DNA of 64,000 bases. Origin: an uncultured Coriobacteriales bacterium. Its GTDB lineage: Bacteria; Actinomycetota; Coriobacteriia; Coriobacteriales; UMGS124. The position numbers were made by a program, and so were the translations under genes. The notes below the pieces were generated by a model that worked only from the letters and a program-made list of their open reading frames with translations, had not been told where the DNA came from and did no database searches. The DNA lies in assembly GCA_934636245.1 (NCBI GenBank), contig CAKUAI010000018.1, forward strand, positions 5,547 through 69,546, read 5' to 3'. Each line of letters starts with the position of its first letter. The stretch's first letter is position 1. This document shows, one piece after another, positions 26,006 to 35,386 of the stretch.

Positions 26006-27151
26006 TTACGGTCTCTCGTGGCCGCAGGAGGGGCAGAACCTCTCCGTGCAACGCGTCCCGCATGCCGGGCAGAACCACGCGGCACCCTCGGCCGCGCCAG
26101 GCACGGGCCCGGGCATCTGAACCTGGGGCGGTACCGCACTGCGGCCACCAGACCTAGGTGCGGATGCTGCGGCCGTCGCCTGGGGGTCCGGAGCGGCATA
26201 GCCACCAGCCACGGGCGCGCGACCTGCGCCTTGGGGCGACACGGGGATGCCTGCCGGGTAGCCCGCGTTCACGCCAGGGGTACCTACCGGATACCCCGTG
26301 TTTGCGCCGGGAGCAGCATGACCCACGCCCTGAGGCGGCACGGGAACACCCGCGCCATACCCAGGCGCGTATGCTCCACCCTGAGGCGGCATCGGCGGGC
26401 GAGACCCGGGAACACCAGGCGCAACCCGCGCGGCCGTGGCCATCCGCATTGCGGCATTTGCGGCTGCCTCGTTGCGGCGCTCGACATCGAGGTCGGCCAG
26501 GCGCATGCCAAACACGCCGTTTGCGTCGAGCCCCTCATGGGCGTCTTCCCAAATGCGGGCGAGTGCATCGCGAATGCCGTCGGCCTCGCGCACGGCGGCG
26601 CGATAGGCGTCGCAGGCGCGACTCTCAAGGCGCGCGTCGTTGGTCTTGAAGGCGATCTCGTCGAAGTAAGGGCTGTTGACGTTTACAACGACCCACACGT
26701 CGTACTCAATCTCGTAGCGCGGTGGATCGTAGCGCGCCGTGGTGCCGTCGGGCTTCTTCTCGCGCAGCTCGGTCTTGAACTCGCGAACCTCCGCCGCACA
26801 GCCTGTGACCTGGTCGAATGCAATCACATCAGGATTCACGTCGCGCCAGCGAGAGGAGGCCGTGACGATGATGGCCCCCGCGTTGTCGTCGATGAGCACC
26901 TTGGTGCGGGCGCCCAGCTTACGGGTGGGGTTGAACGCGGCCACGCGGCCCTCGTTCTCCGCACGATAAAGGAGCTGCTCGCGAATCTGCTCCACCGTGC
27001 TCTGCCGGCGCTCGTCAAAAAGCGGGGAGAGCTTAGCGGCGCACTCCTTGCACAGGTTGCCATCGGCGAGCTTGCGGTTCCCCATGAGGCCAATCTCGCC
27101 GCCGCATATGTCACAGCACTTTTTTTCAAACAGCTTGTCGAGGAAGCCCAT
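26006..27151 (-). CDS. Zinc-finger/zinc-ribbon protein with DUF4428-like N-terminus
   Basis: A 381-residue protein beginning MGFLDKLFEKKCCDICGGEI. An N-terminal four-Cys finger (CCDICGG...CKECAAKL) of DUF4428 type is followed by a beta-rich domain (~60-175, EYDVWVVVNVNSPYFDEIAF) and a helical part. A ~110-residue Pro/Gly/Ala-rich linker precedes a C-terminal zinc ribbon, CPACGTRC...CPSCG. Such proteins are cytosolic and of unknown role, possibly envelope or stress scaffolds. Its 3' end abuts the dispersed repeat. Only the domain layout is supported. Confidence 0.75.
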   Translation of the reverse strand: MGFLDKLFEKKCCDICGGEIGLMGNRKLADGNLCKECAAKLSPLFDERRQSTVEQIREQLLYRAENEGRVAAFNPTRKLGARTKVLIDDNAGAIIVTASSRWRDVNPDVIAFDQVTGCAAEVREFKTELREKKPDGTTARYDPPRYEIEYDVWVVVNVNSPYFDEIAFKTNDARLESRACDAYRAAVREADGIRDALARIWEDAHEGLDANGVFGMRLADLDVERRNEAAANAAMRMATAARVAPGVPGSRPPMPPQGGAYAPGYGAGVPVPPQGVGHAAPGANTGYPVGTPGVNAGYPAGIPVSPQGAGRAPVAGGYAAPDPQATAAASAPRSGGRSAVPPQVQMPGPVPGAAEGAAWFCPACGTRCTERFCPSCGHERP

Positions 27152-27324
27152 GGTCAGATCCCTTCACCTCGCAGTCGGATTCCCTGTTGTCACCCATGTT
27201 CTCACGCGCCCACCCGCGCACCTAGCACCCTGCGGCCCGAAGCGCCCCGTCGCACCGCGCCACATGTCCCATTGCAGCACACCGCACACTGCCCGCGCCC
27301 CTCTTTGCATGCCGCCTTGACGCG

Positions 27325-27474
27325 AAAAACGGCAAAAGTCTGCGTTATAAATTCGAAAGGTACCGCAGGCTCAATTTCACTCAAATCGAGCACTGTATCT
27401 ACCTGGGATGATGTAAATGGGTAAGTCCCGCATACTGGACCAAGAAAGTTATAACGCAGACTTTTGGGACTTTT
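27325..27474 (+). mobile_element. MITE-like element, copy 1 (~150 bp)
   Basis: Terminal inverted repeats caaaagtctgcgttata (27333-27349) and tataacgcagacttttg (27450-27466) extend imperfectly to ~25 bp. The interior matches, in reverse complement, the element at 41097-41237 (for example tacctggg-atgtaa-taag-cccgc spacing). It contains no gene. Fits a non-autonomous transposon; no clear target duplication is seen. Confidence 0.7.
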
Positions 27475-27542
27475 AAAGCGAAGGAGGCACCAAGGAAGGT
27501 CGACCTGCCTCTCTTGGTACCGCGCGGCCCGCCAAAAACGAC

Positions 27543-27581
27543 GGCGGCCGCGCCCCGGATGTCCTCCGAGACGCGGCCGCC
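27543..27581 (-). terminator. Hairpin terminator downstream of the HTH gene
   Basis: ggcggccgcg (27543-27552) pairs perfectly with cgcggccgcc (27572-27581). On the minus strand it is followed by gtcgttttt, as in an intrinsic terminator. It lies 170 bases past the HTH gene. Confidence 0.65.
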
Positions 27582-27754
27582 GCTTCTTAACGCCATCGCA
27601 ATCAATCATGCCGGGCTATTTACCCTCGCCCCAAGGAGAAACAAGGCGGCGCAGGTGACTGGAAGTCGCAATCAATGCTGCTAGGCTACGCATCCTCACC
27701 GCCGGTGGTGGGCAGCGCTCATCATCGGCGGGGAGGCTGTCGTATGCCGCCCGA

Positions 27755-28297
27755 CTATTTACCCTCGCCGGCCGAGGGGTAGTAGAAGTACACCGTATAG
27801 CCGCGCAGGCGCAAGATGTCGGCAGCGCGGCGCGAGATGGCGTTGCCCCAGGCGTGCTGGCTGCGCTTGCGGTGCGGGAACTGCTCGTAATGGTCCTGGT
27901 TCTTGTAGTAGGGAATCTCCACGATCCAGGGGTCGCGACCTGCGGCGCGGCGCTCGGCGGCATGGGCGGCAGCTTGGGCAATCGTGCCTTCCACGAGCTC
28001 GGCCACACGGCGCTCATGATCGACGACGAGCTCCTGGAGCTGGTCCCACACATAGTCCGGCGGCTCCTCCCAGCCAATCTGCTCCCAGCGCTTGATGGTG
28101 CGCACGGTCACGTCGAGCATGTTGGCAAGGTCGATCTGGTTGATGCCGATGGCCTCGCGCACCGCCTTGAGGTCGGCTTTCTCCCCGCCAATCGCGATGA
28201 TGTGGAACGGGTTGACCTTGGAGGGGTCGGGGCCGTCGAGCAGGGCGGGGGCCTCGGCTGCCTCGGGGGCGCCGGCGTTCTCGGTGGCATCTGCCAT
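27755..28297 (-). CDS. HTH-domain DNA-binding protein
   Basis: A 180-residue protein. The ATG at 28297 is preferred because AAGGAG lies 8 bases upstream. Residues ~40-85 (LKAVREAIGINQIDLANMLD then VTVRTIKRWE) are an XRE/MerR-like helix-turn-helix of the type found in antitoxin-like regulators. The rest is a helical linker and a C-terminal domain with IPYYKNQDHYEQFPHRKRSQ and ILRLRGYTVYFYYP. Monocistronic; targets unknown. Confidence 0.75.
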   Translation of the reverse strand: MADATENAGAPEAAEAPALLDGPDPSKVNPFHIIAIGGEKADLKAVREAIGINQIDLANMLDVTVRTIKRWEQIGWEEPPDYVWDQLQELVVDHERRVAELVEGTIAQAAAHAAERRAAGRDPWIVEIPYYKNQDHYEQFPHRKRSQHAWGNAISRRAADILRLRGYTVYFYYPSAGEGK

Positions 28298-28476
28298 GAC
28301 ATTCACTCCTTACACGTCGCTAGCGTCTTAAAACCGCACGTCATGGTACAACATTTGCCGCGGGCAGACAGCAGGGACGGGCGCAAAAACGCCGCCTGCA
28401 TGCATGCCATGCGAAGCCGTGTCGCTATCGGTGTACCATTGACCCGAGACACCCGCCACTCCACGGAGGACCCGCC

Positions 28477-29403
28477 ATGAAAGACATCGTCATCGCAACC
28501 GACAACACGCTGGGCATTCCCGCCGGAGAGATAGACGACGGCCTGGCCCTACTCTACCTCCTGGGGTGTCGGGACCGTGTTTGTGTGCGCGCCATCTGTA
28601 CCACGCATGGCAACGCGTCCACCGAGCTGACGACCCGCGCCACGCACGTGCTCGCCCATGCGTTGCACCCTCTGCTCGACGACGTGCCCATCCTGCGCGG
28701 CGCCGACGCCCCGCGCTACGGCATGCCCAGCACCGCCGACCGCGAGGCCAGCGCCGCCGCGCGCTTCATCGCAAAGTCATCGGGCAGCAACGCATGCCTT
28801 CTGTCGCTGGGCGCCACCACCGACCTCGCGGTTGCCGAGGCCCTGCGTCCCGGCTCCTTGGCAGGCTACTCGAGCATCGCCCTCATGGGAGGCACCACGT
28901 CGACCCTCGTCGTGGGCGGGCGCATCATGAACGAGCTCAACTTCTCCGTGGACGGCATGGCGACGTATCGCCTCTTCTCCACAGCCTCGGCCGCCCAAGG
29001 GCCGCGCTCGCGCATTCTCTTGGCCGATGCCTGGAACTGCATGCCGCTCACCTTCAACGGCGAGGAGCTCCTTGCCCGCCTCGCGAGCCCGGGCATGCCG
29101 GGCGCCGAGTTCCTGCGCCAGATGTGCCTGCCCTGGTTTGAGCGCGGGCAGCGCAGGTGGAACACCTACGGATTCGTAGCCTGGGACGTGCTTGCCGCCA
29201 TGGCCCTGGCCGAACCCGAGCTCTTGGACCTCGCGCCCTACGACATCGCCCTCAACGAGCGACTCCTCAACATCGGCTATCTGGAGAAGGCCGCCCCAGG
29301 AGTTCCCGCCGCGCACGTCAACCTAGTTGCGCCCAAGGACCCCGCGCAAGCAATGGAGCACATCTACCAGGCATGGGAGCGGGCACTCGCGCAGCTGGCG
29401 TAG
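28477..29403 (+). CDS. Nucleoside hydrolase (inosine-uridine preferring family)
   Basis: A 308-residue protein. The metal-binding loop at the N-terminus reads ATDNTLGIPAGEIDDGLAL, a variant of the canonical DTDPGxDDALAL with about five extra residues, which I associate with a distinct nucleoside-hydrolase subgroup. Further signature parts are ICTTHGNAS, LSLGATTDLAVAE, IALMGG and ELNFSVDG, and a C-terminal AWDVLAAMAL Asp. It should release ribose from nucleosides in the cytosol. It stands alone on the plus strand and ends at a shared bidirectional terminator with the rhodanese gene. Confidence 0.88.
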   Translation: MKDIVIATDNTLGIPAGEIDDGLALLYLLGCRDRVCVRAICTTHGNASTELTTRATHVLAHALHPLLDDVPILRGADAPRYGMPSTADREASAAARFIAKSSGSNACLLSLGATTDLAVAEALRPGSLAGYSSIALMGGTTSTLVVGGRIMNELNFSVDGMATYRLFSTASAAQGPRSRILLADAWNCMPLTFNGEELLARLASPGMPGAEFLRQMCLPWFERGQRRWNTYGFVAWDVLAAMALAEPELLDLAPYDIALNERLLNIGYLEKAAPGVPAAHVNLVAPKDPAQAMEHIYQAWERALAQLA

Positions 29404-29582
29404 CTGGCGTAGCGCATCGGCGCAACAAGCGGTTCCACGGCGCGGCCCGTCGACCCCGGCGTCGGGCCGCAATCTATCCGGTCGTCTCCGCCGAAGCCCG
29501 CTCGCTTGCGCGCATCCCGCGCCCGCCGCACCCGCTCGGCCGCACGCAATCCCGCCCGGTGCGCCCGCTCGCACGCACGCAA

Positions 29583-29622
29583 AAGCCCCGCCCCACGGCT
29601 GCGATTCCGTGAGGCGGGGCTT
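29583..29622. terminator. Bidirectional terminator between nucleoside hydrolase and rhodanese genes
   Basis: aagccccgccccacgg (29583-29598) pairs with 29607-29622 over 16 bp with one mismatch, between two convergent genes. Confidence 0.8.
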
Positions 29623-29654
29623 GCTTGTGAACGCGAGATTATGGGTGCGCGGTC

Positions 29655-30545
29655 TTACTTCTCGACGGCGTAGCCGGCCTCGGTCCAGGCCTTCATGCCA
29701 CCCTCGAGGGTGTAGACGTTGTCCATGTTGGCGCCGAGCACGGCCAGGGAGTTGGTGGCGCACTGGGCGTAACGCTTGCCGGAGTAGCAGACCAGGACGA
29801 TCTTCTGGTCGGCGCCGGAGACGTTGCCGCACTGGGCGAGCATGGCAGCGGCCATGGTCTCAACGCCAGCCTGGGCGTCGCCCTCCTTGGCAGCGTCCAT
29901 GTCGGCGCTGATGGAGCCGGCGATGTGGCCCTCGGCGAAGTCGGCGGCCTTGCGCACGTCGACGACGAGGTAGGTGCCGTCGGCAAGGGCAGCCTCGAGG
30001 TCAGCGGGGGCGAGCTGGGCCATCTCGACGTCCTTCACCTCAGCGTTGGAGGCAACCTGAGCGCCGGGGAAAGCCTCGTCCCAAGCCTTCATGCCGCCCT
30101 CGAGGGTGTAGACGTTGTCCATGTTGGCGCCAAGAGCAGCCAGGACGTTGGTGCCAGCCTGAGCGTAACGCTTGCCGGAGTAGCACACCAGGACGATCTT
30201 CTGGTCAACCTTGGCGGGGTCGCCCAGAGCAGCCTTCATGTTGGCGATGCCGGACTCGTTGTCGCCGTCCTTGGCGGCGTCCATGTCGGCGTTCACAGCG
30301 CCGGGGATGTGGCCAGCCTCGAAGTCGGCAGCCTTGCGCACGTCGAGCACGAGGTACTCGGAGTTGGCGATGTTGTCCTTCAGGTCGGCGGCCGAGATGT
30401 AGGACATCTCGACTTCCTTGACCTCCACGGCAGCGGCGTCGCCGCCCATCGTGGTCGTGGTGGTGGGCTGCTCGCCGCAGCCGACCATGCCGGCAGACAG
30501 GGCCACAACGACGAGACCGGAGAGCAGGAGTGCCTTCTTCTTCAT
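29655..30545 (-). CDS. Lipoprotein with tandem rhodanese domains
   Basis: A 296-residue protein. The ATG at 30545 (spacing 8 from GGAGG) is preferred over one six bases upstream that would leave only two bases. The signal MKKKALLLSGLVVVALSAGM ends at a lipobox-like VGC (Cys23). Two rhodanese domains (~45-165 and ~175-296) are near copies, each with the same active loop CYSGKRYAQ (Cys121 and Cys253) and an LDVRKAADF or VDVRKAADF motif. Both Cys are kept, so both could carry persulfide sulfur. It is divergent from the YnjBCD-like importer, as YnjE rhodanese is linked to YnjBCD in E. coli. Confidence 0.9.
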   Translation of the reverse strand: MKKKALLLSGLVVVALSAGMVGCGEQPTTTTTMGGDAAAVEVKEVEMSYISAADLKDNIANSEYLVLDVRKAADFEAGHIPGAVNADMDAAKDGDNESGIANMKAALGDPAKVDQKIVLVCYSGKRYAQAGTNVLAALGANMDNVYTLEGGMKAWDEAFPGAQVASNAEVKDVEMAQLAPADLEAALADGTYLVVDVRKAADFAEGHIAGSISADMDAAKEGDAQAGVETMAAAMLAQCGNVSGADQKIVLVCYSGKRYAQCATNSLAVLGANMDNVYTLEGGMKAWTEAGYAVEK

Positions 30546-31077
30546 GTACATAACCTCCAATAAACGGGGACTACCGAAAACCGAACCTGGGTGACGCAAA
30601 CATATCTGTGAAAAACGAGGGCAATCCCACTGCTGCAAATATCTGGCAAACATGCAATATGGCCGACGCGCGCAGCGCGGCCGTCATGCCGCTGACGCAC
30701 AGCAGAATGCGCGCCGAATATTGATATATGTACCGTGGTGATTTCGCCTCGCAAAAACGGCGTTCCCGCACACGCGGGCCTCATGGCCAGGTCGCCCGTG
30801 GGCGCGCCCTTCGCAGAATAGCCAAGCCGTCTTTCGCAGAATGAAAGCGGCACACACTTTAGCCCCCTGGCCGCAAAACGTCAAAAGCAAACTCCTCACA
30901 TTGGGCGAACGGCGCCGCTCACCACAGCTGAACCACATCTGAAACATGGCGGAAACCAACAACACTGCTACAATGGCCACATTCTGCATGCGGTCCCAGG
31001 CAAAAGAGGCCGTCCCATGTTCCAAGACGGCCATTCTGCGTGGCCGCCGGTGATGCGCTTGACATCCAATCATCTCG

Positions 31078-31265
31078 CACATACGCACATACGCACATGC
31101 CAAACAAACGTCGGAGTCATCGCCCGCCTGGCATCCGTATGTCATATGCGCATATGCATACATGCATATGCACGCATGCCCGCATCGCCCTTCAGCGTCA
31201 AGACAGCATGTGCGCATACGCATACATGCACATGTACGCATGTCGTGCGCCCGCATGTTCGCATC
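31078..31265. repeat. Alternating purine-pyrimidine (catatgc-type) tract
   Basis: About 190 bases upstream of ynjB rich in catacgca, catatgcg, catgcata and gcatgtac words, many of them palindromic six- to eight-mers. It is unlike the rest of the window and has no gene. The remaining 30546-31077 holds no credible gene either; it has a small hairpin (ggccgtc 31008-31014 with gacggcc 31026-31032). Confidence 0.7.
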
Positions 31266-31307
31266 GCTCGTTCACTCAGTCCCATCACTCCAACAGAAAG
31301 GATGCCC

Positions 31308-32564
31308 ATGCTTTCCGCCAAGCTCTCCCGTCGCTCGTTCATCAAGCTCGCCGGGGCCAGCGCGCTCTTCGCCGCCGCCGGTGCGGTCGCTCCCTCCAAC
31401 GCCTTCGGCAAGGACGCCGCCGACTGGGACGCCATCGTCGAGAAGGCCCGCGGCAGCAAAGTCGCCTGGTACGGCTGGGGCGGCAGCGCGCCGCGCAACG
31501 AGCTCATCACCAACACCCTCATCCCGCGCCTCAAAGAGAAGTACGACATCGAGCTCGAGCTCGTGGGCATGGACATCAACAACATCCTGACCCAGCTCTC
31601 CGGCGAGTTCCAGGCCGGCCTCACCGAGGACGGCGGCAGCATCGACTTTATCTGGATCAACGGCGAGAACTTCGCCAGCGCCAAGGCCAACGGCTACCTG
31701 TGGGGCCCCTTCGCCCAGGACCTGCCCAACGTGCAGGACTACGTGGACACCGAGGCCGCCGACATCGCCTACGACTTCGGCACACCGGTCGAGGGATACG
31801 AGGCCCCCTACGGCAAGGCGCAGATGGTGTTCTGGGTGGACAGCGCCCAGATTCCCGAGACTGAGACGCCCATCGACCCCGAGACCTTCCTGCAGTTCTG
31901 CCAGGACCATCCCGGCATGGTGACTTACCCCGAGCCCGGCGACTTCACCGGCACCGCCGTCATCTCCTGCCTCATCGCCGGCGTCGTGGGCCAGGAGGAG
32001 TTCGAGAAGCTCGCCACGATGACCGAGCCCGTCGAGGACGAGGTGCGCGCCATCGTCGAGCCCGGCATGGAGTACCTGCGCTCGCTCAACCCCTATCTCT
32101 GGAAGCAGGGGAAGACCTTCCCCGCCGACTCCACCACCATGCACCAGATGTACGCCGACGGCGAGCTTGTCATGGACGCCGGCTACGGCGAGCCCCAGAC
32201 CAACGTGGACAACGGCCTGCTTCCCGCCACCACCAGGTCGTTCGTGCTTGACACGGGCACCGTGGGCAACACCAACTACATGGCCATCGCCGCCAACGCC
32301 CCCCACAAGGAGGCCGCCATGGTCGCGATCAACGAGGTCCTGAGCCCCGACTACCAGCTCGCCCGCTACAAGACGCTGGGCAGCATCACCGTGCTCGACC
32401 TCGACAGGCTTCCCGAGGAGGACCGCGCCGCCTTTGACGCCGTTGAGCTCGGCAGCGCCCAGCTGCCCCTCGACATGAAGCTCGAGCATGCCGTCGCCGA
32501 GGCCTGCGGCCCGGTCATCCCCGTGCTTGAGAAGATCTGGCACGACGAAGTGCCTGGCAAGTAG
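31308..32564 (+). CDS. ynjB: YnjB-like ABC transporter substrate-binding protein (Tat signal)
   Basis: A 418-residue protein. The ATG at 31308 is preferred for spacing to AAGGA. The signal is twin-arginine (LSRRSFIKLAGASALFAAAG), so it is exported folded. The mature part has VAWYGWGGSAPRNELI and GGSIDFIWINGENFASAK, the diagnostic YnjB stretches of the iron/thiamine-type binding-protein family. It would deliver an unknown ligand to the permeases encoded downstream. First gene of a plus-strand operon; 9 bp separate it from the permease. Confidence 0.9.
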   Translation: MLSAKLSRRSFIKLAGASALFAAAGAVAPSNAFGKDAADWDAIVEKARGSKVAWYGWGGSAPRNELITNTLIPRLKEKYDIELELVGMDINNILTQLSGEFQAGLTEDGGSIDFIWINGENFASAKANGYLWGPFAQDLPNVQDYVDTEAADIAYDFGTPVEGYEAPYGKAQMVFWVDSAQIPETETPIDPETFLQFCQDHPGMVTYPEPGDFTGTAVISCLIAGVVGQEEFEKLATMTEPVEDEVRAIVEPGMEYLRSLNPYLWKQGKTFPADSTTMHQMYADGELVMDAGYGEPQTNVDNGLLPATTRSFVLDTGTVGNTNYMAIAANAPHKEAAMVAINEVLSPDYQLARYKTLGSITVLDLDRLPEEDRAAFDAVELGSAQLPLDMKLEHAVAEACGPVIPVLEKIWHDEVPGK

Positions 32565-32573
32565 GCCATATCC

Positions 32574-33470
32574 ATGAGCCTTTTGCCAAGGAAGGCACGC
32601 AGCCGCGTCGCCCCCTACCTGCTCGCCCTGCCGGCGGCGCTTCTTGCCTGCGTGTTTGTCTTTGGCGTGGCAAACGGGGTCGCCCAGGGCTTCGGCATCA
32701 TGCCGTTCCTGGATATGCACACCCCCACGCTCGCGTACTATGAGCAGGTCTTCGCGCGCGAGGACCTGCTCTCTTCGCTGCTCTACAGCCTCTACCTCGC
32801 GCTCGTCTCGTCGCTCATCGCGCTCGTGGGCGGCGTGGCCCTGTCATATATGCTGGTGAAAGCCAAGGCGGGCCGTGTGGCGCGGCTCGCGGCGCTGCAG
32901 ATTCCCATCATGACGATGCACGCCCTGGTGGCCATGGCCGTCATGTTCGCGTTCTCCGGGTCGGGCCTGGCCGCGCGCCTCCTGCACCTGGTGGGCCTCG
33001 TCGCCACACCGAGCGACTTCCCGAGCGCGACGGGCGCGACCTCGGGATGGGGCATCATCCTCGTGTACATCTGGAAAGAAATACCCTACCTGGCCTTTTG
33101 CACCGTCTCGCTCATGGGGCACATCTCGGACAGTCTGGGCGAGGCGGCTCGCACCTGCGGAGCAAACGCCCGGCAGACCTTCTTGCAGGTGACGCTGCCG
33201 CTCTGCGCAGGTGCCATCCTGCGCGCCTTCCTCGTGGTGTTCGTCTTTGCGTTGGGCAGCTACGAGGTGCCGTTCCTGCTTGGACCCACCGCGCCCAAGA
33301 CCCTGCCGGTCCTGGCCTACATCGAGTTCCAAGACCCCGACATCGTGAACCGTTGCTACTCCATGGCGCTCAACGGAACAACGACGCTTCTGTGCTCGCT
33401 GGCGGCGATCGTCTACTTCGCGAGCATCGCGCTGCGCGACCGCAGGCAGGCGGGGGGCGTTCATGTGTAG
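32574..33470 (+). CDS. ABC transporter permease (YnjC N-terminal half equivalent)
   Basis: A 298-residue inner-membrane protein with six TM helices. The permease coupling loop, GEAARTCGANARQTFLQVTL, carries the EAA motif that contacts the ATPase. E. coli YnjC is one long protein with two such units; here they are two genes overlapping by 8 bp. It pairs with the next permease to form the channel. Confidence 0.9.
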   Translation: MSLLPRKARSRVAPYLLALPAALLACVFVFGVANGVAQGFGIMPFLDMHTPTLAYYEQVFAREDLLSSLLYSLYLALVSSLIALVGGVALSYMLVKAKAGRVARLAALQIPIMTMHALVAMAVMFAFSGSGLAARLLHLVGLVATPSDFPSATGATSGWGIILVYIWKEIPYLAFCTVSLMGHISDSLGEAARTCGANARQTFLQVTLPLCAGAILRAFLVVFVFALGSYEVPFLLGPTAPKTLPVLAYIEFQDPDIVNRCYSMALNGTTTLLCSLAAIVYFASIALRDRRQAGGVHV

Positions 33471-34305
33471 CAAGGAGAAACAGAGGCCGACTGGCGGCAA
33501 GGCGACCTTCTGGTCCCGCGTCTACCTGGCAGTTCATCTGGTGCTGGTGCTCATCCCCATCGCCATCGTGGCAACCTGGTCTGTCTCGGCTGCTTGGCCC
33601 TGGCCGAGCCTTGCGCCCGCATGCCTCACCACGCGCGGCTTCGAGACCGTGCTTGCCGACTCCGCGACCGGCTTGGGGAGCCTGTGGCTTTCCATCGGCA
33701 TAGCCATCGCGTGCGCGGCCTTCACCACCTGCGTGGCAACGCTGGGCGCGCGCGCCATCTGCCTGCACACATGGAGGGGACGGCGGCTCTTTGAGTTCGC
33801 CACGATGCTGCCCTTCCTCATCCCGGGAACCGTCTTTGCCATGGGCGTGCAGGTGGCCTTCATCCGGCTGGGACTGGCGCGCAGCGTGGGCGGCGTGATT
33901 CTCGCGCACAGCATCGTGGCGCTGCCCTACGCGATGAGCATCATGTGCGACGTCACCCGCGCGGCTGGCCGGCGCATGGAGGAGGCGTCCCTTACCTGCG
34001 GGGCGGGGCGGCTCTCCACGCTTGTGCACGCAACGCTGCCCGGCCTTGCGCCCGGCATCGCGTCGTCGCTGCTCATGTGCTATATCCTGTCTTTCTCGCA
34101 GTACTTCCTCACTTTGCTCATCGGAGGCGGAAAGGTGCGCACCTTCGCGCTCGTGCTCTTCCCGTACCTGGGAGGCGGCGACCGCACAATCGCCGGCGCC
34201 TACGGTATCGTCTTCATCGCCGTGACCCTGACGGTCTTCCTCGTCTTTGAGCTGCTCATCCACAAACTGCGCGCGGTCGAGGAGACCGCGTATTACGAAA
34301 GCTGA
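33463..34305 (+). CDS. ABC transporter permease (YnjC C-terminal half equivalent)
   Basis: A 280-residue protein with six TM helices and the EAA-like loop MEEASLTCGAGRLSTLVHAT. It overlaps the first permease by 8 bp and ends 6 bp before the ATPase gene, so translation is coupled. The second half of the heterodimeric channel of the YnjBCD-like importer. Confidence 0.9.
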   Translation: MCSKEKQRPTGGKATFWSRVYLAVHLVLVLIPIAIVATWSVSAAWPWPSLAPACLTTRGFETVLADSATGLGSLWLSIGIAIACAAFTTCVATLGARAICLHTWRGRRLFEFATMLPFLIPGTVFAMGVQVAFIRLGLARSVGGVILAHSIVALPYAMSIMCDVTRAAGRRMEEASLTCGAGRLSTLVHATLPGLAPGIASSLLMCYILSFSQYFLTLLIGGGKVRTFALVLFPYLGGGDRTIAGAYGIVFIAVTLTVFLVFELLIHKLRAVEETAYYES

Positions 34306-34311
34306 CACGCC

Positions 34312-35178
34312 ATGCGCATCGACTTCGACCATATCTGCCTAGCAATTAAGGGCACCCAGCTGCTGCGCGACGTGACCCTGAGCGTGCCCGACCGCGCGTT
34401 CGTCTCCATCCTGGGCGAGAGCGGCGCGGGCAAGACCACGCTGCTGCGCGTGGCAAACGGCCTGGCCGTGCACGACGAGGGGCGCGTCCTGTTTGACGGC
34501 GCGGCCGTGGACGACATGCCCGCCAACAAGCGCGGCGTCTCGATGGTGTTTCAAGACGCGCGGCTCTTCCCCAACATGTCGGTGCTCGACAACGTGGCGT
34601 TCCCGCTCAAGGTGCGCGGCGTGGGAAAGGAGGAGCGCCGCACCCAGGCACAGCGCATGCTGGAGAACGTGCAGCTCGCGGGCCTGGGATTGCGACGCAC
34701 GCATGAGATTTCCGGCGGCCAGCGCCAGCGCGTGGCCCTCGCGCGCGCACTGGTGGCAAACCCGCGCGCGGTCCTCATGGACGAGCCGTTCAGCGCGCTC
34801 GACGAGTCGCTGCGCGAGGACATGCGCGCGCTCGTGCTGTCGCTGCACGAGACACTCGACCTCACGGTCCTCATGGTCACGCACGACCCCGTGGAGGCCA
34901 TCACCATGAGCGACCAGGTGATATGCATGGCCCATGGCGCAATCGAGCAGGTGGGAACCGGCGCCGATATCCTCCTGCGCCCCGCCGGGGAGTCTGCGGG
35001 CAACATCTTCAAGGACACGGTCGCCATCGAAGGTGCCGTTGAGGCAGGCGAGTTCCGCGCACGCAAGCTGCGTGTTCCGGCGGCGATCGCAGACGGTCCC
35101 GCGCTTCTGGTGCGCACCCGCGCCGGCGTCACGACCGTCAAGCCTTTAGACGAAGCGCTAGGGGCCGAAGACAGGTAA
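34312..35178 (+). CDS. ynjD: ABC transporter ATP-binding protein (YnjD-like)
   Basis: A 288-residue ATPase. Walker A is GESGAGKTT (~36-44), the signature ISGGQRQRVALARAL, Walker B AVLMDEPFSALD and the switch His in MVTHDPVEA. The C-terminal ~60 residues form a short extra domain (ATFEVE-free, ending VRTRAGVTTVKPLDEALGA) that could be a regulatory TOBE-like piece. It powers the importer whose other parts are encoded just upstream. Confidence 0.92.
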   Translation: MRIDFDHICLAIKGTQLLRDVTLSVPDRAFVSILGESGAGKTTLLRVANGLAVHDEGRVLFDGAAVDDMPANKRGVSMVFQDARLFPNMSVLDNVAFPLKVRGVGKEERRTQAQRMLENVQLAGLGLRRTHEISGGQRQRVALARALVANPRAVLMDEPFSALDESLREDMRALVLSLHETLDLTVLMVTHDPVEAITMSDQVICMAHGAIEQVGTGADILLRPAGESAGNIFKDTVAIEGAVEAGEFRARKLRVPAAIADGPALLVRTRAGVTTVKPLDEALGAEDR

Positions 35179-35386
35179 GATGGCAAGAGACTTGCGCAGG
35201 GGACTGCCACGGCGTATCTAGCAGGTGTTTTAGGGCACGCGACTCGCAACCGCGATACATTGGGAGCCAAGGCGACGCCAGTCGGCGGCTGGATGCGGGC
35301 ACACGGCGGCTGGGTGCGAGCGCGCGGCAACCGGGTGCGAAGACCAGGGCGCGAGGACCAGGGCGCGACAGTGAAAGGAAGGACGC

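Noticed and set aside
31078..31265. A riboswitch ahead of ynjB
   Set aside because: The tract is low-complexity alternating sequence without the fixed motifs of TPP or other known classes.
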